Shown here: positions 56,218 through 64,000 of the stretch, in pieces
How the letters are laid out: each line of letters starts with the position of its first letter
Position numbering within the stretch: the stretch's first letter is position 1
Assembly: GCA_050248955.1 (NCBI GenBank)
Contig: JBFWRK010000010.1
Span: forward strand, 62,001 to 126,000
Direction: 5' to 3'
Length of the DNA stretch: 64,000 bases
Source: JBFWRK01 sp050248955
GTDB lineage: Bacteria; Actinomycetota; Acidimicrobiia; Acidimicrobiales; Ilumatobacteraceae
Notes under the pieces: generated by a model
What the model saw: the letters and a program-made list of their open reading frames with translations, nothing else
What the model was told of the DNA's origin: nothing
The model's database searches: none
Position numbers and translations under genes: made by a program

Positions 56218-56739
56218 ATGCCCCTCTATGCGCTCGGCGAGCACCTACCTCAGATCCACCCGGACGCGTTCGTCCATCCGGACGCCGTGCTGATCGGTGA
56301 CGTGCACATCGGTGCCGAGTCGTCCGTGTGGCCGTGCGCGGTGCTGCGTGGCGACGGTGGTGGCAAGATCAGGGTTGGTGCACGCAGCTCGATCCAGGAC
56401 GGCGCCGTCATCCACACCACGGCCGAGCTGCCGACGATCGTCGGCGACGACTGCACGATCGGGCACATCGCCCACCTCGAGGGTTGCACGATCGAGTCGG
56501 GCTCGCTCATCGGCTCCGGATCCGTCGTGCTGCACGGGGTGATCGTCCGGACCGGCTCGATCGTCGGCGCGAACTCGGTGCTCCTCAACGGGACCGAGGT
56601 GCCGGCCGGCGCGCTCGCCGTCGGCTCGCCGGCCGTCATCAAGGAGGGCAAGGCTCGCGCGTCCGAGATCGAGCACTCGGCGCGCGTCTACGTCGAGAAG
56701 GCGAAGCAGTACCGCAACGTCATGCGACGGATCGACTGA
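56218..56739 (+). CDS. gamma-carbonic-anhydrase-like hexapeptide protein
   Basis: A 173-residue left-handed beta-helix protein. Metal-ligand histidines appear in IQDGAVIHT, CTIGHIAHLEGC (two His), and the pattern SSVWPCAVLRGD is typical of the YrdA/PaaY/CaiE family. The C-terminal helix is EIEHSARVYVEKAKQYRN. It may have carbonic anhydrase or thioesterase-related activity. ATG follows TACGGT (56205-56210) by seven bases. prmA starts seven bases after its stop. Confidence 0.9.
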   Translation: MPLYALGEHLPQIHPDAFVHPDAVLIGDVHIGAESSVWPCAVLRGDGGGKIRVGARSSIQDGAVIHTTAELPTIVGDDCTIGHIAHLEGCTIESGSLIGSGSVVLHGVIVRTGSIVGANSVLLNGTEVPAGALAVGSPAVIKEGKARASEIEHSARVYVEKAKQYRNVMRRID

Positions 56740-56745
56740 CTCGCC

Positions 56746-57570
56746 GTGCTCGGACTCGTCGTCACCGTCCCCGCCAGCGAGGCGGAGCTCGCATCCGATG
56801 CGCTCTGGGCGCTCGGCGTGGTCGCGGTGGAGGAGCGCGACGTGGGATCTGGCACGGAGGACCACCTCGTCGAGCTCTGGACGTCGCTCGGGGACGACGC
56901 CGAAGCCATCGCCCGCGAGGCCGAGGCGTTCCCGAAGCGGTGGCGCTGGCGGCTCGTCGAGATCGACCCGTCCGTCGCCAACACCTGGCGATCGCACGCA
57001 CAGCCATCGTGGATCGAACGCGATCTCGTCGTCGTGCCGTCGTGGCTGCCCTTCGAAGCGGCACCCGGTGTCACGGCGATCCGGATCGAGCCCGGCTCGA
57101 CGTTCGGGCTCGGCGATCATCCCACCACCGTGCTGTCGCTGCGAGCGCTCCGCAAAGCGCTGTTCCCCGGCGCGACCGTGCTCGACGTCGGCTGCGGCAG
57201 CGGTGTCCTCGCCGTCGCTGCCTGTTGCCTCGGTGCTGCTCGCGCGGACTGCATCGACATCTCGCCGGCATCGATCTGGGTGACGCTCGACAATGCCCGT
57301 GCCAACGGCGTCGAGGCGCTCGTGTCGGTGTCGACGACGCCGCTGTCGGCCATCGACGGTCCGTACGACATCGTCGCCGCGAACATCCTGGCGCCGGCAC
57401 TGGTCGAGCTCGCCGACGATCTGCGCCGCGTACTCGCGCCCGACGGTGTCCTCGTGATCAGCGGCATCCTCGCCGAGCGCCACGAGCACGTGATCGCTGC
57501 GCTCGCCCCGTTGCGGGTGATCGCCGAAGAGCACCGTGAGGGCTGGGCGGCGATCAGCCTGCGGTGGTGA
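56746..57570 (+). CDS. prmA: ribosomal protein L11 methyltransferase-like protein
   Basis: SAM-dependent methyltransferase of 274 residues. The N-terminal substrate domain is followed by the family segment IEPGSTFGLGDHPTTVLSLRAL (here GLGDHPTT in place of GTGxHxTT), motif I VLDVGCGSGVLAVAA, and the post-I/II loop DIVAANILAPALVELA with NIL at the methyl-acceptor site. The usual aromatic-Thr pocket is partly changed. Ends convergent with the ribokinase gene, which directly abuts. Confidence 0.85.
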   Translation: MLGLVVTVPASEAELASDALWALGVVAVEERDVGSGTEDHLVELWTSLGDDAEAIAREAEAFPKRWRWRLVEIDPSVANTWRSHAQPSWIERDLVVVPSWLPFEAAPGVTAIRIEPGSTFGLGDHPTTVLSLRALRKALFPGATVLDVGCGSGVLAVAACCLGAARADCIDISPASIWVTLDNARANGVEALVSVSTTPLSAIDGPYDIVAANILAPALVELADDLRRVLAPDGVLVISGILAERHEHVIAALAPLRVIAEEHREGWAAISLRW

Positions 57571-58458
57571 TCACGCCGCGCTCGCGATCAGCTGCTGGAT
57601 GCGAGCGGCGGTCGGGATCGACGGCACGGCGCCGTTCACCGTCGTCGCCAGTGCCGCTGCAGCGGACGCCCAGGTGAGTGCCTGCTCGAGGTGCCGACCG
57701 GCGGCCAGTCGGGCGGCGAGCGCGCCGCAGAACGTGTCGCCCGCGCCGGTCGTGTCGATCGCCGTCACGGCGAACGGCTTGACGCGTGTCTCGCCGTCGG
57801 ACGTGACGAGCCGAGCCCCGCGGGCGCCCTCCGTCACGACGACTGCACTCACACCGGAGCGGATCAGATGTGCGGTCCCGCCGAGCAGCTCCACCTCGTG
57901 CTCGTTCGGCACGAGCACATCGACCAGGAGCAGCAGCTCGCGCGGGAGCGACCGGGCGGGCGCGGGGTTCAACACCGTCGTCGCCCCGACAGCGCGGGCC
58001 ACCTCGAACGCGGCGATGACCGATTCGAGCGGCACCTCGAGCTGGGCGAGCACGATCGAGGCCCGTGCGATCACCGGCCCGTGCATCCCGATCGCGACCG
58101 TACCGAGGGTCGCGTTCGCTCCTGGCACGACGACGATCGAGTTCTCGCCGTCAGCGCCGACAGCGATCATCGCCCGGCCGGTCGGCGCGTCGACGCTGCT
58201 CACGCCGGAGACGTCGATCCCGTCGGCGGTCATGACCTCCAGCAGCGCATCGCCGGCAGCATCGTCCCCGAGTCGGGCGACGAGGGCCGTGCGCGCACCC
58301 GAGCGGGCGGCGGCGACGGCCTGGTTCAGGCCCTTGCCTCCGGCGGCCTCGAAGTAGTCGGAGGCGAGCAAGGTCTCACCCCGGCCGGGAATCCGCTCCA
58401 CGAACGCGACGAGATCGAGGTTGGCGCTACCGACCACGCAGACGTCGAGCGGCATCAT
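57571..58458 (-). CDS. ribokinase-family sugar kinase
   Basis: A 295-residue PfkB carbohydrate kinase. VVGSANLDLVAFVERIPGRGE and AAGGKGLNQAVAAARSG (PfkB signature 1) are at the N-terminus, LNPAPAR and VLVPNEHEVELL in the middle, and the anion hole/catalytic Asp in AIDTTGAGDTFCGALAARLA. Closest to ribokinase. The ATG overlaps the stop of the upstream enoyl-CoA hydratase gene (ATGA); a second ATG follows at once. Confidence 0.9.
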   Translation of the reverse strand: MMPLDVCVVGSANLDLVAFVERIPGRGETLLASDYFEAAGGKGLNQAVAAARSGARTALVARLGDDAAGDALLEVMTADGIDVSGVSSVDAPTGRAMIAVGADGENSIVVVPGANATLGTVAIGMHGPVIARASIVLAQLEVPLESVIAAFEVARAVGATTVLNPAPARSLPRELLLLVDVLVPNEHEVELLGGTAHLIRSGVSAVVVTEGARGARLVTSDGETRVKPFAVTAIDTTGAGDTFCGALAARLAAGRHLEQALTWASAAAALATTVNGAVPSIPTAARIQQLIASAA

Positions 58459-59261
58459 TGCTGGGTCGGACGGGCGGAGCGCTGCTCGAGGAAGGCCGCG
58501 ACCGCGGCCGCGTGCTCGGGCGACTTCCAGCACTCGCGAAGCAACTCCTGCTCTCGTCGCTGGATCGCGTCGAGATCGGTGTCGACGCTGTTCAGCGTGA
58601 GGAGCTGCTTCGTCATCTGCAGCTGCGGGCTCGGGTTCGCCGCATACGAGGCAGCGACATCGATGGCCGCGTCGATGAGCTCGTCCGGGTCCGCGAGCCG
58701 ATCCGCGAGGCCGATCGAGTGTGCCTCCGCACCGGCGATGACGCGGCCGGACAGGAAGAGGTCGCTCGCCCGCCCGATGCCGACACGCTGCGCGAGCAGG
58801 CGCGTGCTCGCCAGCTCGGGCACGAGCCCCATCTTGATGAAGCCCATGCCGAACTTCGCGGTCGGGGTCGTGATGATCTGGTCCATGGGCAGGCACATCG
58901 TGACCCCGATGCCGATCGCGGCACCGTTCACGGCAGCGACCATCGGCTTGGCCGCGCGGCACAGTGCCACCCAGTCGAGGCCGGCCGGCATGCCGCCGCG
59001 TCCGGCGTCGGTGTCGCGTCCCGGGTCGACGCCGCTGATGCGGCTACCGAAGGTGTCGGCCATGTCGGCGCCGGCGCAGAAGCCGCGCCCCGCACCGGTC
59101 GTGACGATCGCGCCGACGCGGTCGTCCGCGTTGGCGCGAGCGATCGCGTCGGCCTGCTCCTCGGCCATCGCCGGCGTCCAGGCGTTCAGCTTCTCGGGGC
59201 GGTTCAGCGTGATGACGGCGACATCGTCGCGGCGCTCGTACGTGATCGTCCGGTAGTCCAT
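58455..59261 (-). CDS. enoyl-CoA hydratase/isomerase family protein (second copy)
   Basis: A 268-residue crotonase. VAVITLNRPEKLNAWT, GRGFCAGADMADTFGSRI and the oxyanion GAAIGIGVTMCLPMD with GMGFIKMGLVPE are typical; the Glu after LVP matches the catalytic position. It is only loosely similar to the copy at 53338-54123, so a separate substrate is likely. Starts 14 bases after the acetyltransferase stop and overlaps the ribokinase gene. Confidence 0.9.
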   Translation of the reverse strand: MDYRTITYERRDDVAVITLNRPEKLNAWTPAMAEEQADAIARANADDRVGAIVTTGAGRGFCAGADMADTFGSRISGVDPGRDTDAGRGGMPAGLDWVALCRAAKPMVAAVNGAAIGIGVTMCLPMDQIITTPTAKFGMGFIKMGLVPELASTRLLAQRVGIGRASDLFLSGRVIAGAEAHSIGLADRLADPDELIDAAIDVAASYAANPSPQLQMTKQLLTLNSVDTDLDAIQRREQELLRECWKSPEHAAAVAAFLEQRSARPTQQ

Positions 59262-59275
59262 GCCGCGCCATTGGA

Positions 59276-59893
59276 TCACGTCGCGTCGGTCACGACGAGC
59301 GGAGCGGCGACAGCGCGGAGATGCCACGTGACACCGCCAGGCGCCTGCACAGCGACGGTGCGGATCAGCCCCGTTCGCTCGCACGCCGCGAGCTGGTCGG
59401 GCACGAGCGAGGACGCCTGCCACCACACCTCGGAGAAGCTCCACTCGTCACCACCGAGCCAGGAGACGGTCGCGCCGACGAGCTCGTCGAGCAAGCCGGT
59501 CGACTCGTCCGTTCGGATCCAGCCGCGCACGATGGCGGCGCCCGGAGCGACGCCGGCCAAAGCCGTCATGCGGACGTCCCGCGTCGCGAACGCGTCGATG
59601 ACGGAGCGGATGTAGATGCAGCCGGCGACGCGGACATCGTGGGCGTCCCTGGCGAGCACGCTGAACGTGAACGCGACACGCTCTTCGTGCTCGATCCGGT
59701 GGTCGCGCAGATCGTCGGCGTTGTCTGCGAGTGCGAAGTCGTCCGTCGGCCAGGAGCTGTCGCTCCACCGGCGCAGGTACTCCTGGCTGGCCATCACCGC
59801 CGCGAAGTCGGCTTCGACGAGGGCCTCGGTGAGCGGCACGAGGCGGAGCCTCGGGGTGAGGTGCTCCGTCGGGACGGGGCCGGCGTACCACAT
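59276..59893 (-). CDS. GNAT-like acetyltransferase
   Basis: A 205-residue protein starting with TPRLRLVPLTEALVEADFAAV, the opening of RimJ/RimL-type GNAT domains. The glycine-rich acetyl-CoA loop is not clear, and the C-terminal third (VVWWQASSLVPDQLAACERTG region) is less typical, so it may have lost activity. Located between the kinase-fold gene and the second hydratase gene. Confidence 0.6.
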   Translation of the reverse strand: MWYAGPVPTEHLTPRLRLVPLTEALVEADFAAVMASQEYLRRWSDSSWPTDDFALADNADDLRDHRIEHEERVAFTFSVLARDAHDVRVAGCIYIRSVIDAFATRDVRMTALAGVAPGAAIVRGWIRTDESTGLLDELVGATVSWLGGDEWSFSEVWWQASSLVPDQLAACERTGLIRTVAVQAPGGVTWHLRAVAAPLVVTDAT

Positions 59894-59905
59894 CGCAGCG
59901 TGCGC

Positions 59906-60970
59906 TCAGGAGCCGTCGAGGATCGCGAGCAGCGGGCTGATGTCCAGCCGGTCGAGCTCTGGGAGGTAGAGCCGAGCGGCGTCCCGGCGGAAGCGCCCGG
60001 CGAAGTCGGAGCGGAAGAAGCGGGCGCCCTCGAGCACGACGTAGTTGAGGATGAAGAAGCGGTACACCTCCGGCAGGAACCTCACGTCGGCCTCCGTCAG
60101 CGGGTACACGGCGTGGTACGCACGCAGGAAGCGGACGAACTGCGGCTCGGTCAACGTGTGCGATGCGTAGCTGAAGTGGGTCCGGTCGCCGGTGCGGCTC
60201 GAGACACGGGACAGGAAGTAGAAGTCGAGCAGCCGCGGCTCCATCCGGAACCAGTCGTAGTCCCAGCGGCTGAACAGCGTGAACGAGCCGTCCTCCTTCA
60301 GATCGACCGAGAAGTTGCCGAGGTTCCAGTCGATGAGCACCGGGATCTTCAACCAGTAGTCGTAGCGGATCTCCTCGAGGTTCATCAGGAAGTCGTGCGT
60401 GTGGTGGCGCAGGGTGGCGATGTCCTCCTCGGGCAGCCCGAAGTTGCGCCACGAGTACGGGTTCGTCAGCAGGTCGAGCAGATGGATCGCGTCGGACTTG
60501 ATCGACTTCGACGTGAGCGGGATCTGCGGTGCGAGGCGAGAGCAGGCGAGGTGGAACTCGGCGATCTCGCGGCCGAAGTTCTCGACCTGGTCGGGGGTGA
60601 GGATGCGCGGCAGCGCGTCCTTGCGCACCACCTCTTCGTAGAAGACGGCCCAGATCTCGCCGTCGTACCACGTGTAGACCCTGCCGTCGTCACGGCTCAG
60701 GACATCGGCCAGCATCCCCCGGAAGCGCGTCGTCTTGAGCAGCTCGGCACAGGTGTGGAGCCGGTCGTGGTCCTCGGCGAAGAGGAAGTACGACCCGTAG
60801 GACGAGACCTTCGCGATCACCGTCGAGTCGTCGTCGAGCACGAGGCGGTACACGTGGTTGGTCGAGACGTTGGCGCTGACGTCGACCACCGAGACGACCT
60901 GGCGAGGGTCGCCGTAGCCGCGCCACGCTGCGTCGAGCGCCTCGCGGTGCTGACCGCGTCGACGCACCAT
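59906..60970 (-). CDS. aminoglycoside-phosphotransferase-fold protein
   Basis: A 354-residue protein of the APH/choline-kinase fold. The N-lobe has VYRLVLDDDSTVIAKVSSYG with the ATP-site Lys in IAKV. The Brenner motif HxDxxxxN is PVLIDWNLGNFSV, with Leu in place of His, and the metal Asp region is SRWDYDWFRMEPRLLDFYFL. It also has unusually many Tyr, Phe and Trp. Small-molecule kinase or pseudokinase; substrate unknown. The ATG has TAGGCT (plus 60977-60982) six bases upstream on the minus strand. Confidence 0.78.
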   Translation of the reverse strand: MVRRRGQHREALDAAWRGYGDPRQVVSVVDVSANVSTNHVYRLVLDDDSTVIAKVSSYGSYFLFAEDHDRLHTCAELLKTTRFRGMLADVLSRDDGRVYTWYDGEIWAVFYEEVVRKDALPRILTPDQVENFGREIAEFHLACSRLAPQIPLTSKSIKSDAIHLLDLLTNPYSWRNFGLPEEDIATLRHHTHDFLMNLEEIRYDYWLKIPVLIDWNLGNFSVDLKEDGSFTLFSRWDYDWFRMEPRLLDFYFLSRVSSRTGDRTHFSYASHTLTEPQFVRFLRAYHAVYPLTEADVRFLPEVYRFFILNYVVLEGARFFRSDFAGRFRRDAARLYLPELDRLDISPLLAILDGS

Positions 60971-61017
60971 GCCCGCAGCCTACGTGCGGCGGGCCGGCAC
61001 GCTCCGTTGGAGAGCGT

Positions 61018-61332
61018 TCAGCTGGCGATCACGTCGATCGGCCGGGCACGGGTGCCGATCGGCGCGATCAGACGGTAGCCGGCGGCGTGGCGCTCGTCCT
61101 CGGACTCGCCTCCCCAGAAGCCGTACTCGTGGTTGCTGCGGGCGAACTCGCGGCAGGTCACCACGACCGGGCAGGCGCCGCACACGGACCGAGCGAGGGC
61201 CTCGCGCCGCTCACGAGCTTGTGGTCGTTCTGCCGAGGGCGGGAAGAACACGTTCGTCAGCCCCCTGCAGGCTGCCTTGGCCATCCAGGCATCAGGTAGG
61301 ACCTGGTCGGTCGACAGCTCGAACACGGCCAT
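61018..61332 (-). CDS. WhiB-family iron-sulfur transcriptional regulator
   Basis: A 104-residue protein with the four WhiB cysteines: AACRG (about 22), SVCGACPV (two) and VTCREFA, followed by the GFWGG turn that holds the DNA-binding/sigma contact. These proteins bind a 4Fe-4S cluster and the housekeeping sigma factor, and occur only in actinobacteria and their phages. The class (WhiB1 to WhiB7) is not clear from sequence. It has its own strong promoter and a leader of about 60 bases. Confidence 0.95.
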   Translation of the reverse strand: MAVFELSTDQVLPDAWMAKAACRGLTNVFFPPSAERPQARERREALARSVCGACPVVVTCREFARSNHEYGFWGGESEDERHAAGYRLIAPIGTRARPIDVIAS

Positions 61333-61400
61333 GAGAAACCCCCGTCTCGTCGGTGCGTTGCGCACTGCCGCCCCACCCCTCTCCAGGACGACAGACGCCC

Positions 61401-61430
61401 AGAGTATGAACTTTCTAACTGCTAAGTCAA
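61401..61430 (-). promoter_or_regulatory. whiB promoter
   Basis: On the minus strand TTGACT (plus 61425-61430) and TACTCT (plus 61401-61406) are separated by 18 bases. The surrounding 40 bases are AT-rich, in contrast to their GC-rich neighbourhood. Confidence 0.75.
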
Positions 61431-61472
61431 TTCTGTCCGAGCCGCGGTGCCCCGGCGGCGAAGCGGCACCGA

Positions 61473-62555
61473 TCAGGCGGTCAGCACCCGACAGACGCCG
61501 GCGATCATGCGGTCCACGTCTTCTGCGGACGTGTCCCACGCGGTCATCCAACGGACCTGGTCGAGTGCGGTGTCCCAGTCGTAGAAGGTCGCCCACGCCT
61601 GCAGCGCGTCGATCGCCGGACGGGGGAGGCAGGGGAACAGACTGTTGACCGCAGGGGCACGATCGAGGCCGAGACCGGGCAGGTCGCGGACACCGTCGTA
61701 GAGCCGTCGTGCCATTGCGTTCGCGTGCCCGGCGTTGCGGAGCCACAGGTCGTCGGTGAGCAGCGCGTCGAACTGCGCCGAGATGTAGCGCATCTTCGAA
61801 GGCAGCTGGCTCACCAGCTTGCGGATGATCTTCGCCCGCGAAGCGAGCTCCGGGGTGAGGAACACGACGGCATCGCCGTACATCATCCCGTTCTTCGTCC
61901 CGCCGAACGAGACGACATCGACCCCGGCGTCGATCGTGAAGGAGCGCAGCGCCTCCGCCGTGCCGCCGAGCGCGGCAGTCGCGTTGGCGATGCGGGCGCC
62001 GTCGAGGTGCACCCGCAGGCCGTGACGATGCGCGATCTCGACGATCGCGCCGACCTCGGCAGGGGAGTACAGCGTCCCGATCTCCGTCGCCTGCGTGATC
62101 GACACGATGCCGGGCTGTGCGTGGTGCTCGTCGCCGAGCGCATAGAGCTGTGCCTCGATCTGGGCGGGCGACAGCTTGCCGTCCGTGCTCGGCACGTCGA
62201 TCAGCTTGGCGCCGACGATCCGTTCGGGGGAGCTCGTCTCGTCGACGTTGATGTGCGAGATGTCGGTGCAGATCACCGCGTCGGCGGGGCGAGCCAACGC
62301 CGTCAGCGCCATCACGTTCGCACCGGATCCGCCCCAGACGTAGTACGTGTCGACGTCGCGCCCGAACAGCTCGGAGAAGCGGCGGTCGGCCGCTGCGGTG
62401 ACATCGTCGTAGCCGTATGCCAGTGCGTGGCCGACGTTCGCGCGTGCGAGCGCGTCGAGCACGGCCGGATGGACGGTGGCGGCGTTGTCACTGGCGAAGC
62501 TGCGGCTGGGGTGGGGGAGCGCGTCGAGATCCACCTCAGCAGTCTGGCGGCTCAT
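61473..62555 (-). CDS. threonine aldolase-like beta-eliminating lyase
   Basis: A PLP fold-type I enzyme of 360 residues, probably low-specificity L-threonine aldolase. SFASDNAATVHPAVLDAL opens the family, followed by GGSGANVMALTAL, INVDETSSPE (His stacking on PLP), HLDGARIANA (the Asp that pairs with the PLP nitrogen), and SFGGTKNGMMYGDAVVF with the Schiff-base Lys. The ATG at 62555 overlaps the stop of a repeat-built micro-ORF (ATGA). An in-frame GTG at 62627 would add 24 residues made of DRIEGDRID repeats; which start is used is open. Confidence 0.88.
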   Translation of the reverse strand: MSRQTAEVDLDALPHPSRSFASDNAATVHPAVLDALARANVGHALAYGYDDVTAAADRRFSELFGRDVDTYYVWGGSGANVMALTALARPADAVICTDISHINVDETSSPERIVGAKLIDVPSTDGKLSPAQIEAQLYALGDEHHAQPGIVSITQATEIGTLYSPAEVGAIVEIAHRHGLRVHLDGARIANATAALGGTAEALRSFTIDAGVDVVSFGGTKNGMMYGDAVVFLTPELASRAKIIRKLVSQLPSKMRYISAQFDALLTDDLWLRNAGHANAMARRLYDGVRDLPGLGLDRAPAVNSLFPCLPRPAIDALQAWATFYDWDTALDQVRWMTAWDTSAEDVDRMIAGVCRVLTA

Positions 62556-62665
62556 CTCGGCCGGCGCGACACGGTCACCGTCGATCCGGTCGCCCTCGAT
62601 CCGGTTGCTCTCGATCCGGTCGCCCACGGTGCGCTCAGCCGGTCGTCCACGATCCGGTCGTCCAT
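62552..62665 (-). CDS. 37-residue repeat-built micro-ORF
   Basis: An ATG eight bases after the oxygenase stop opens a frame that ends with ATGA on the lyase start. The peptide is DDRIVDDR followed by SAPWATGSRATGSRATGS repeats. It reads, in another frame, the same repeats that would form the N-terminal extension of the lyase from GTG 62627. The arrangement copies the argF/argR micro-ORF. Whether it is translated is unproven. Confidence 0.45.
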   Translation of the reverse strand: MDDRIVDDRLSAPWATGSRATGSRATGSTVTVSRRPR

Positions 62666-62680
62666 GGTGCGCTCAGCCGG
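62570..62680 (-). repeat. GACCGGATCG repeats and stop-start duplication
   Basis: On the minus strand CCGGCTGAGCGCACC followed by A/G TGG and then CGACCGGATCG occurs twice, 38 bases apart: once at the oxygenase stop and micro-ORF ATG, once at the GTG of the lyase frame. Three further 15-base units (GACCGGATCGA plus four bases) follow. Confidence 0.75.
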
Positions 62681-64000
62681 CGAAGCGGGTCGCGATGATC
62701 CGGCCCTCGCGGTCGCCTGCGCTCGGCGCCAGGTCGCTCACGACGAACGTGCGCTGCAACCAGCGGTCGGTGCCGTCGAAGCGAGGGGTGAACGGGCTGC
62801 GGCCGTGCACGGCGACGGAGTTGTCGACGACGAGCAGATCGCCCGGCTCGAGCACGACGCCCGTGTGGCACGTCTCGACGGCCGAGCTGAGCGCGCGCAG
62901 CGCAGCGTCGGCCTCCTCGTCGACGCCGACCATCAAGTCGGCGTCGAACACGAGGTGCGGATCGTCCCAGTCGCCGCTCAGGACGGGCAGCGCGAGTCCG
63001 AGCTGGGTCGGGCGGGCGCCGACGTAGGACTCGTCCGCGGCGGTGCGGAAACGGGGCTCGAACAGCGTGCGGCGCACACCGAGCGGGAGCATCCGCACGG
63101 TCTCGTGGATCGAGGCGAGCGTCGTGCGCGCCTGTGGATCGCCGCGGAGGCAGAGCAGCAGGAGGAAGCGCGGACGGTGCGGGTGGAACGCCGCCTCGGT
63201 GTGGAACATGAGCTCGACCTTCGACGACGTCGAGACCTGCCGCGACTCCGATCCGCGCACGGGGAGGATGTTCTGTACGAGGTCGCCGCCGTGCTCCGGC
63301 AGGTAGCCGATCGGCTGGCCGAGTCGGCGGGCGACGGTGAGGAGGACGAACTCGGACGTGCGGTCCTTGTCGGCCGGCGCGGTCGGCCGCTCGGGCGTCC
63401 GGGGGAGGTCGCCGAGGGGCAGCCCGCGCACCAGGAGCGCCCCGGAGGGGTCGCTGTTGTCGGCGAAGTCGAGGAGTGCGTCGTGCACCGCCTCGGGGAG
63501 CAGCCTCCCCGCGCGGCCGGCGGCGCGCGTGAACTCGGGGCTCGCGATCGCAGCCCCCCGTGGGAGCAGCGAGAGATCGAACTGCTGGGGAAGCGTCGTC
63601 ACGACGGGTGGCGTGACGTGCGTGCCGACCTCGGGACCGACCATCAAGCGGCGCAGCGGCTCGGAGACCGTGATCGCCCGGCCGGTGAGCATCCACGCGA
63701 CGATGTCGGCCGTGCGCCCGGCGACGAGGAACGTGTCGGTGGCGATGCGGTCCGATCCGACGACGACCACGGTGCCGGCGCCGACATCGAGTGCGGCGGC
63801 AACCACCTGACCGTCGGCGGCGCGCGCGATCGGGTTGCCACCCGACACGACGGCGAGGTCGCGCGTCGTGAGCACAGCACCGGTGTGCGGGCCGGTGGTG
63901 ACGACAGCGTCGATCTGCACGTCGGCGACGAGCGGATCGAGGGCCGAGCTCGTCTCGATCGGCCGGGGGGCGACGCTGAACGTCTCGCCGGCGAGCGTCA
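62673..64000 (-). CDS. 2-oxoglutarate/Fe(II) oxygenase fused to an N-terminal domain, 5' end beyond window
   Basis: About 442 codons are visible and the frame is open to the edge. The C-terminal 310 residues are a TauD/clavaminate-synthase-type oxygenase like the Asn/Arg beta-hydroxylases AsnO and VioC: the iron ligands are in FHTEAAFHPH (HxE) and the distal His in VAVHGRSPFTPR, followed by DRWLQR with the 2OG-binding Arg. The first 120 visible residues (TTGPHTGAVLTTRDLAVV, VAAALDVGAGTVVVVGSDRI, then WMLTG) look like the end of a GATase-like Rossmann domain (DUF4350-like), not part of the oxygenase. A frameshift artefact or a downstream start cannot be excluded. Confidence 0.78.
   Translation of the reverse strand, partial: TLAGETFSVAPRPIETSSALDPLVADVQIDAVVTTGPHTGAVLTTRDLAVVSGGNPIARAADGQVVAAALDVGAGTVVVVGSDRIATDTFLVAGRTADIVAWMLTGRAITVSEPLRRLMVGPEVGTHVTPPVVTTLPQQFDLSLLPRGAAIASPEFTRAAGRAGRLLPEAVHDALLDFADNSDPSGALLVRGLPLGDLPRTPERPTAPADKDRTSEFVLLTVARRLGQPIGYLPEHGGDLVQNILPVRGSESRQVSTSSKVELMFHTEAAFHPHRPRFLLLLCLRGDPQARTTLASIHETVRMLPLGVRRTLFEPRFRTAADESYVGARPTQLGLALPVLSGDWDDPHLVFDADLMVGVDEEADAALRALSSAVETCHTGVVLEPGDLLVVDNSVAVHGRSPFTPRFDGTDRWLQRTFVVSDLAPSAGDREGRIIATRFAG

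Overview
This is about 64 kb of high-GC chromosomal DNA (64000 bases) from an actinobacterium. The 16S rRNA gene has actinobacterial features. Together with the protein families present, it suggests the class Acidimicrobiia, perhaps near Ilumatobacter; that placement is inference and needs a 16S search. The backbone follows the gene order of Mycobacterium tuberculosis Rv1649-Rv1711 as I know it: pheST, the arg cluster, the 3-methyladenine glycosylase gene, tyrS, the Rv1692-type phosphatase, tlyA, nadK, recN, pyrG, a Nudix gene, xerD, then scpA, scpB and rluB. No prophage, insertion sequence or CRISPR array was found.

Layout. 1-3.7 kb: the start of a TIR-domain gene (cut by the window edge), a G-rich tract, a zinc-ribbon/short-chain dehydrogenase fusion and an MFS exporter. 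3.7-7.2 kb: pheST behind a possible leader peptide. 7.2-7.7 kb: a gene-free convergent gap with a diverged repeat. 7.7-15.2 kb: yqgE, a DUF4230 gene and argC-argB-argD-argF-(micro-ORF)-argR-argH, led by two ARG-box-like palindromes; argJ and argG are absent. 15.2-18.6 kb: thioesterase, DNA glycosylase, DUF2332 and tyrS. 18.6-24 kb: a complete 16S-23S-5S rRNA operon with promoter, two RNase III-type processing stems and a terminator, but no tRNAs. 24-32 kb: an RG-rich TPR protein, an SSB-like protein, class I aldolase, 2-oxoacid:ferredoxin oxidoreductase (korAB), DUF1015 and a sugar/glycerol phosphatase. 32-39.9 kb: a phasin-like protein, tlyA, nadK, recN, pyrG, nudix, xerD and an HD-domain gene. 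39.9-47.3 kb: trpS, scpAB, rluB, prephenate dehydrogenase, aroA and a HAD/UbiA pair. 47.4-57.6 kb: an MDR reductase, an M20 amidohydrolase, a tandem-ThyX protein, DUF4193, small genes, an enoyl-CoA hydratase, a long low-complexity protein, a gamma-carbonic-anhydrase-like protein and prmA. 57.6-64 kb (all minus strand): ribokinase, a second enoyl-CoA hydratase, GNAT, a kinase-fold protein, WhiB, a threonine-aldolase-like enzyme and a 5'-truncated 2OG-oxygenase fusion.

Two genome-wide habits stand out. First, about twenty genes have a TANNNT -10 hexamer 6-12 bases before the start codon and no Shine-Dalgarno sequence, which points to leaderless transcripts; in five places the upstream gene's TAG stop codon forms the first half of the hexamer. 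Second, short repeats sit exactly at operon gene junctions. They form in-frame N-terminal tails (ArgF, ArgH, ScpB) or whole micro-ORFs linked to the next gene by ATGA overlaps (between argF and argR, and before the threonine aldolase). These junction elements are the most novel structures I see.
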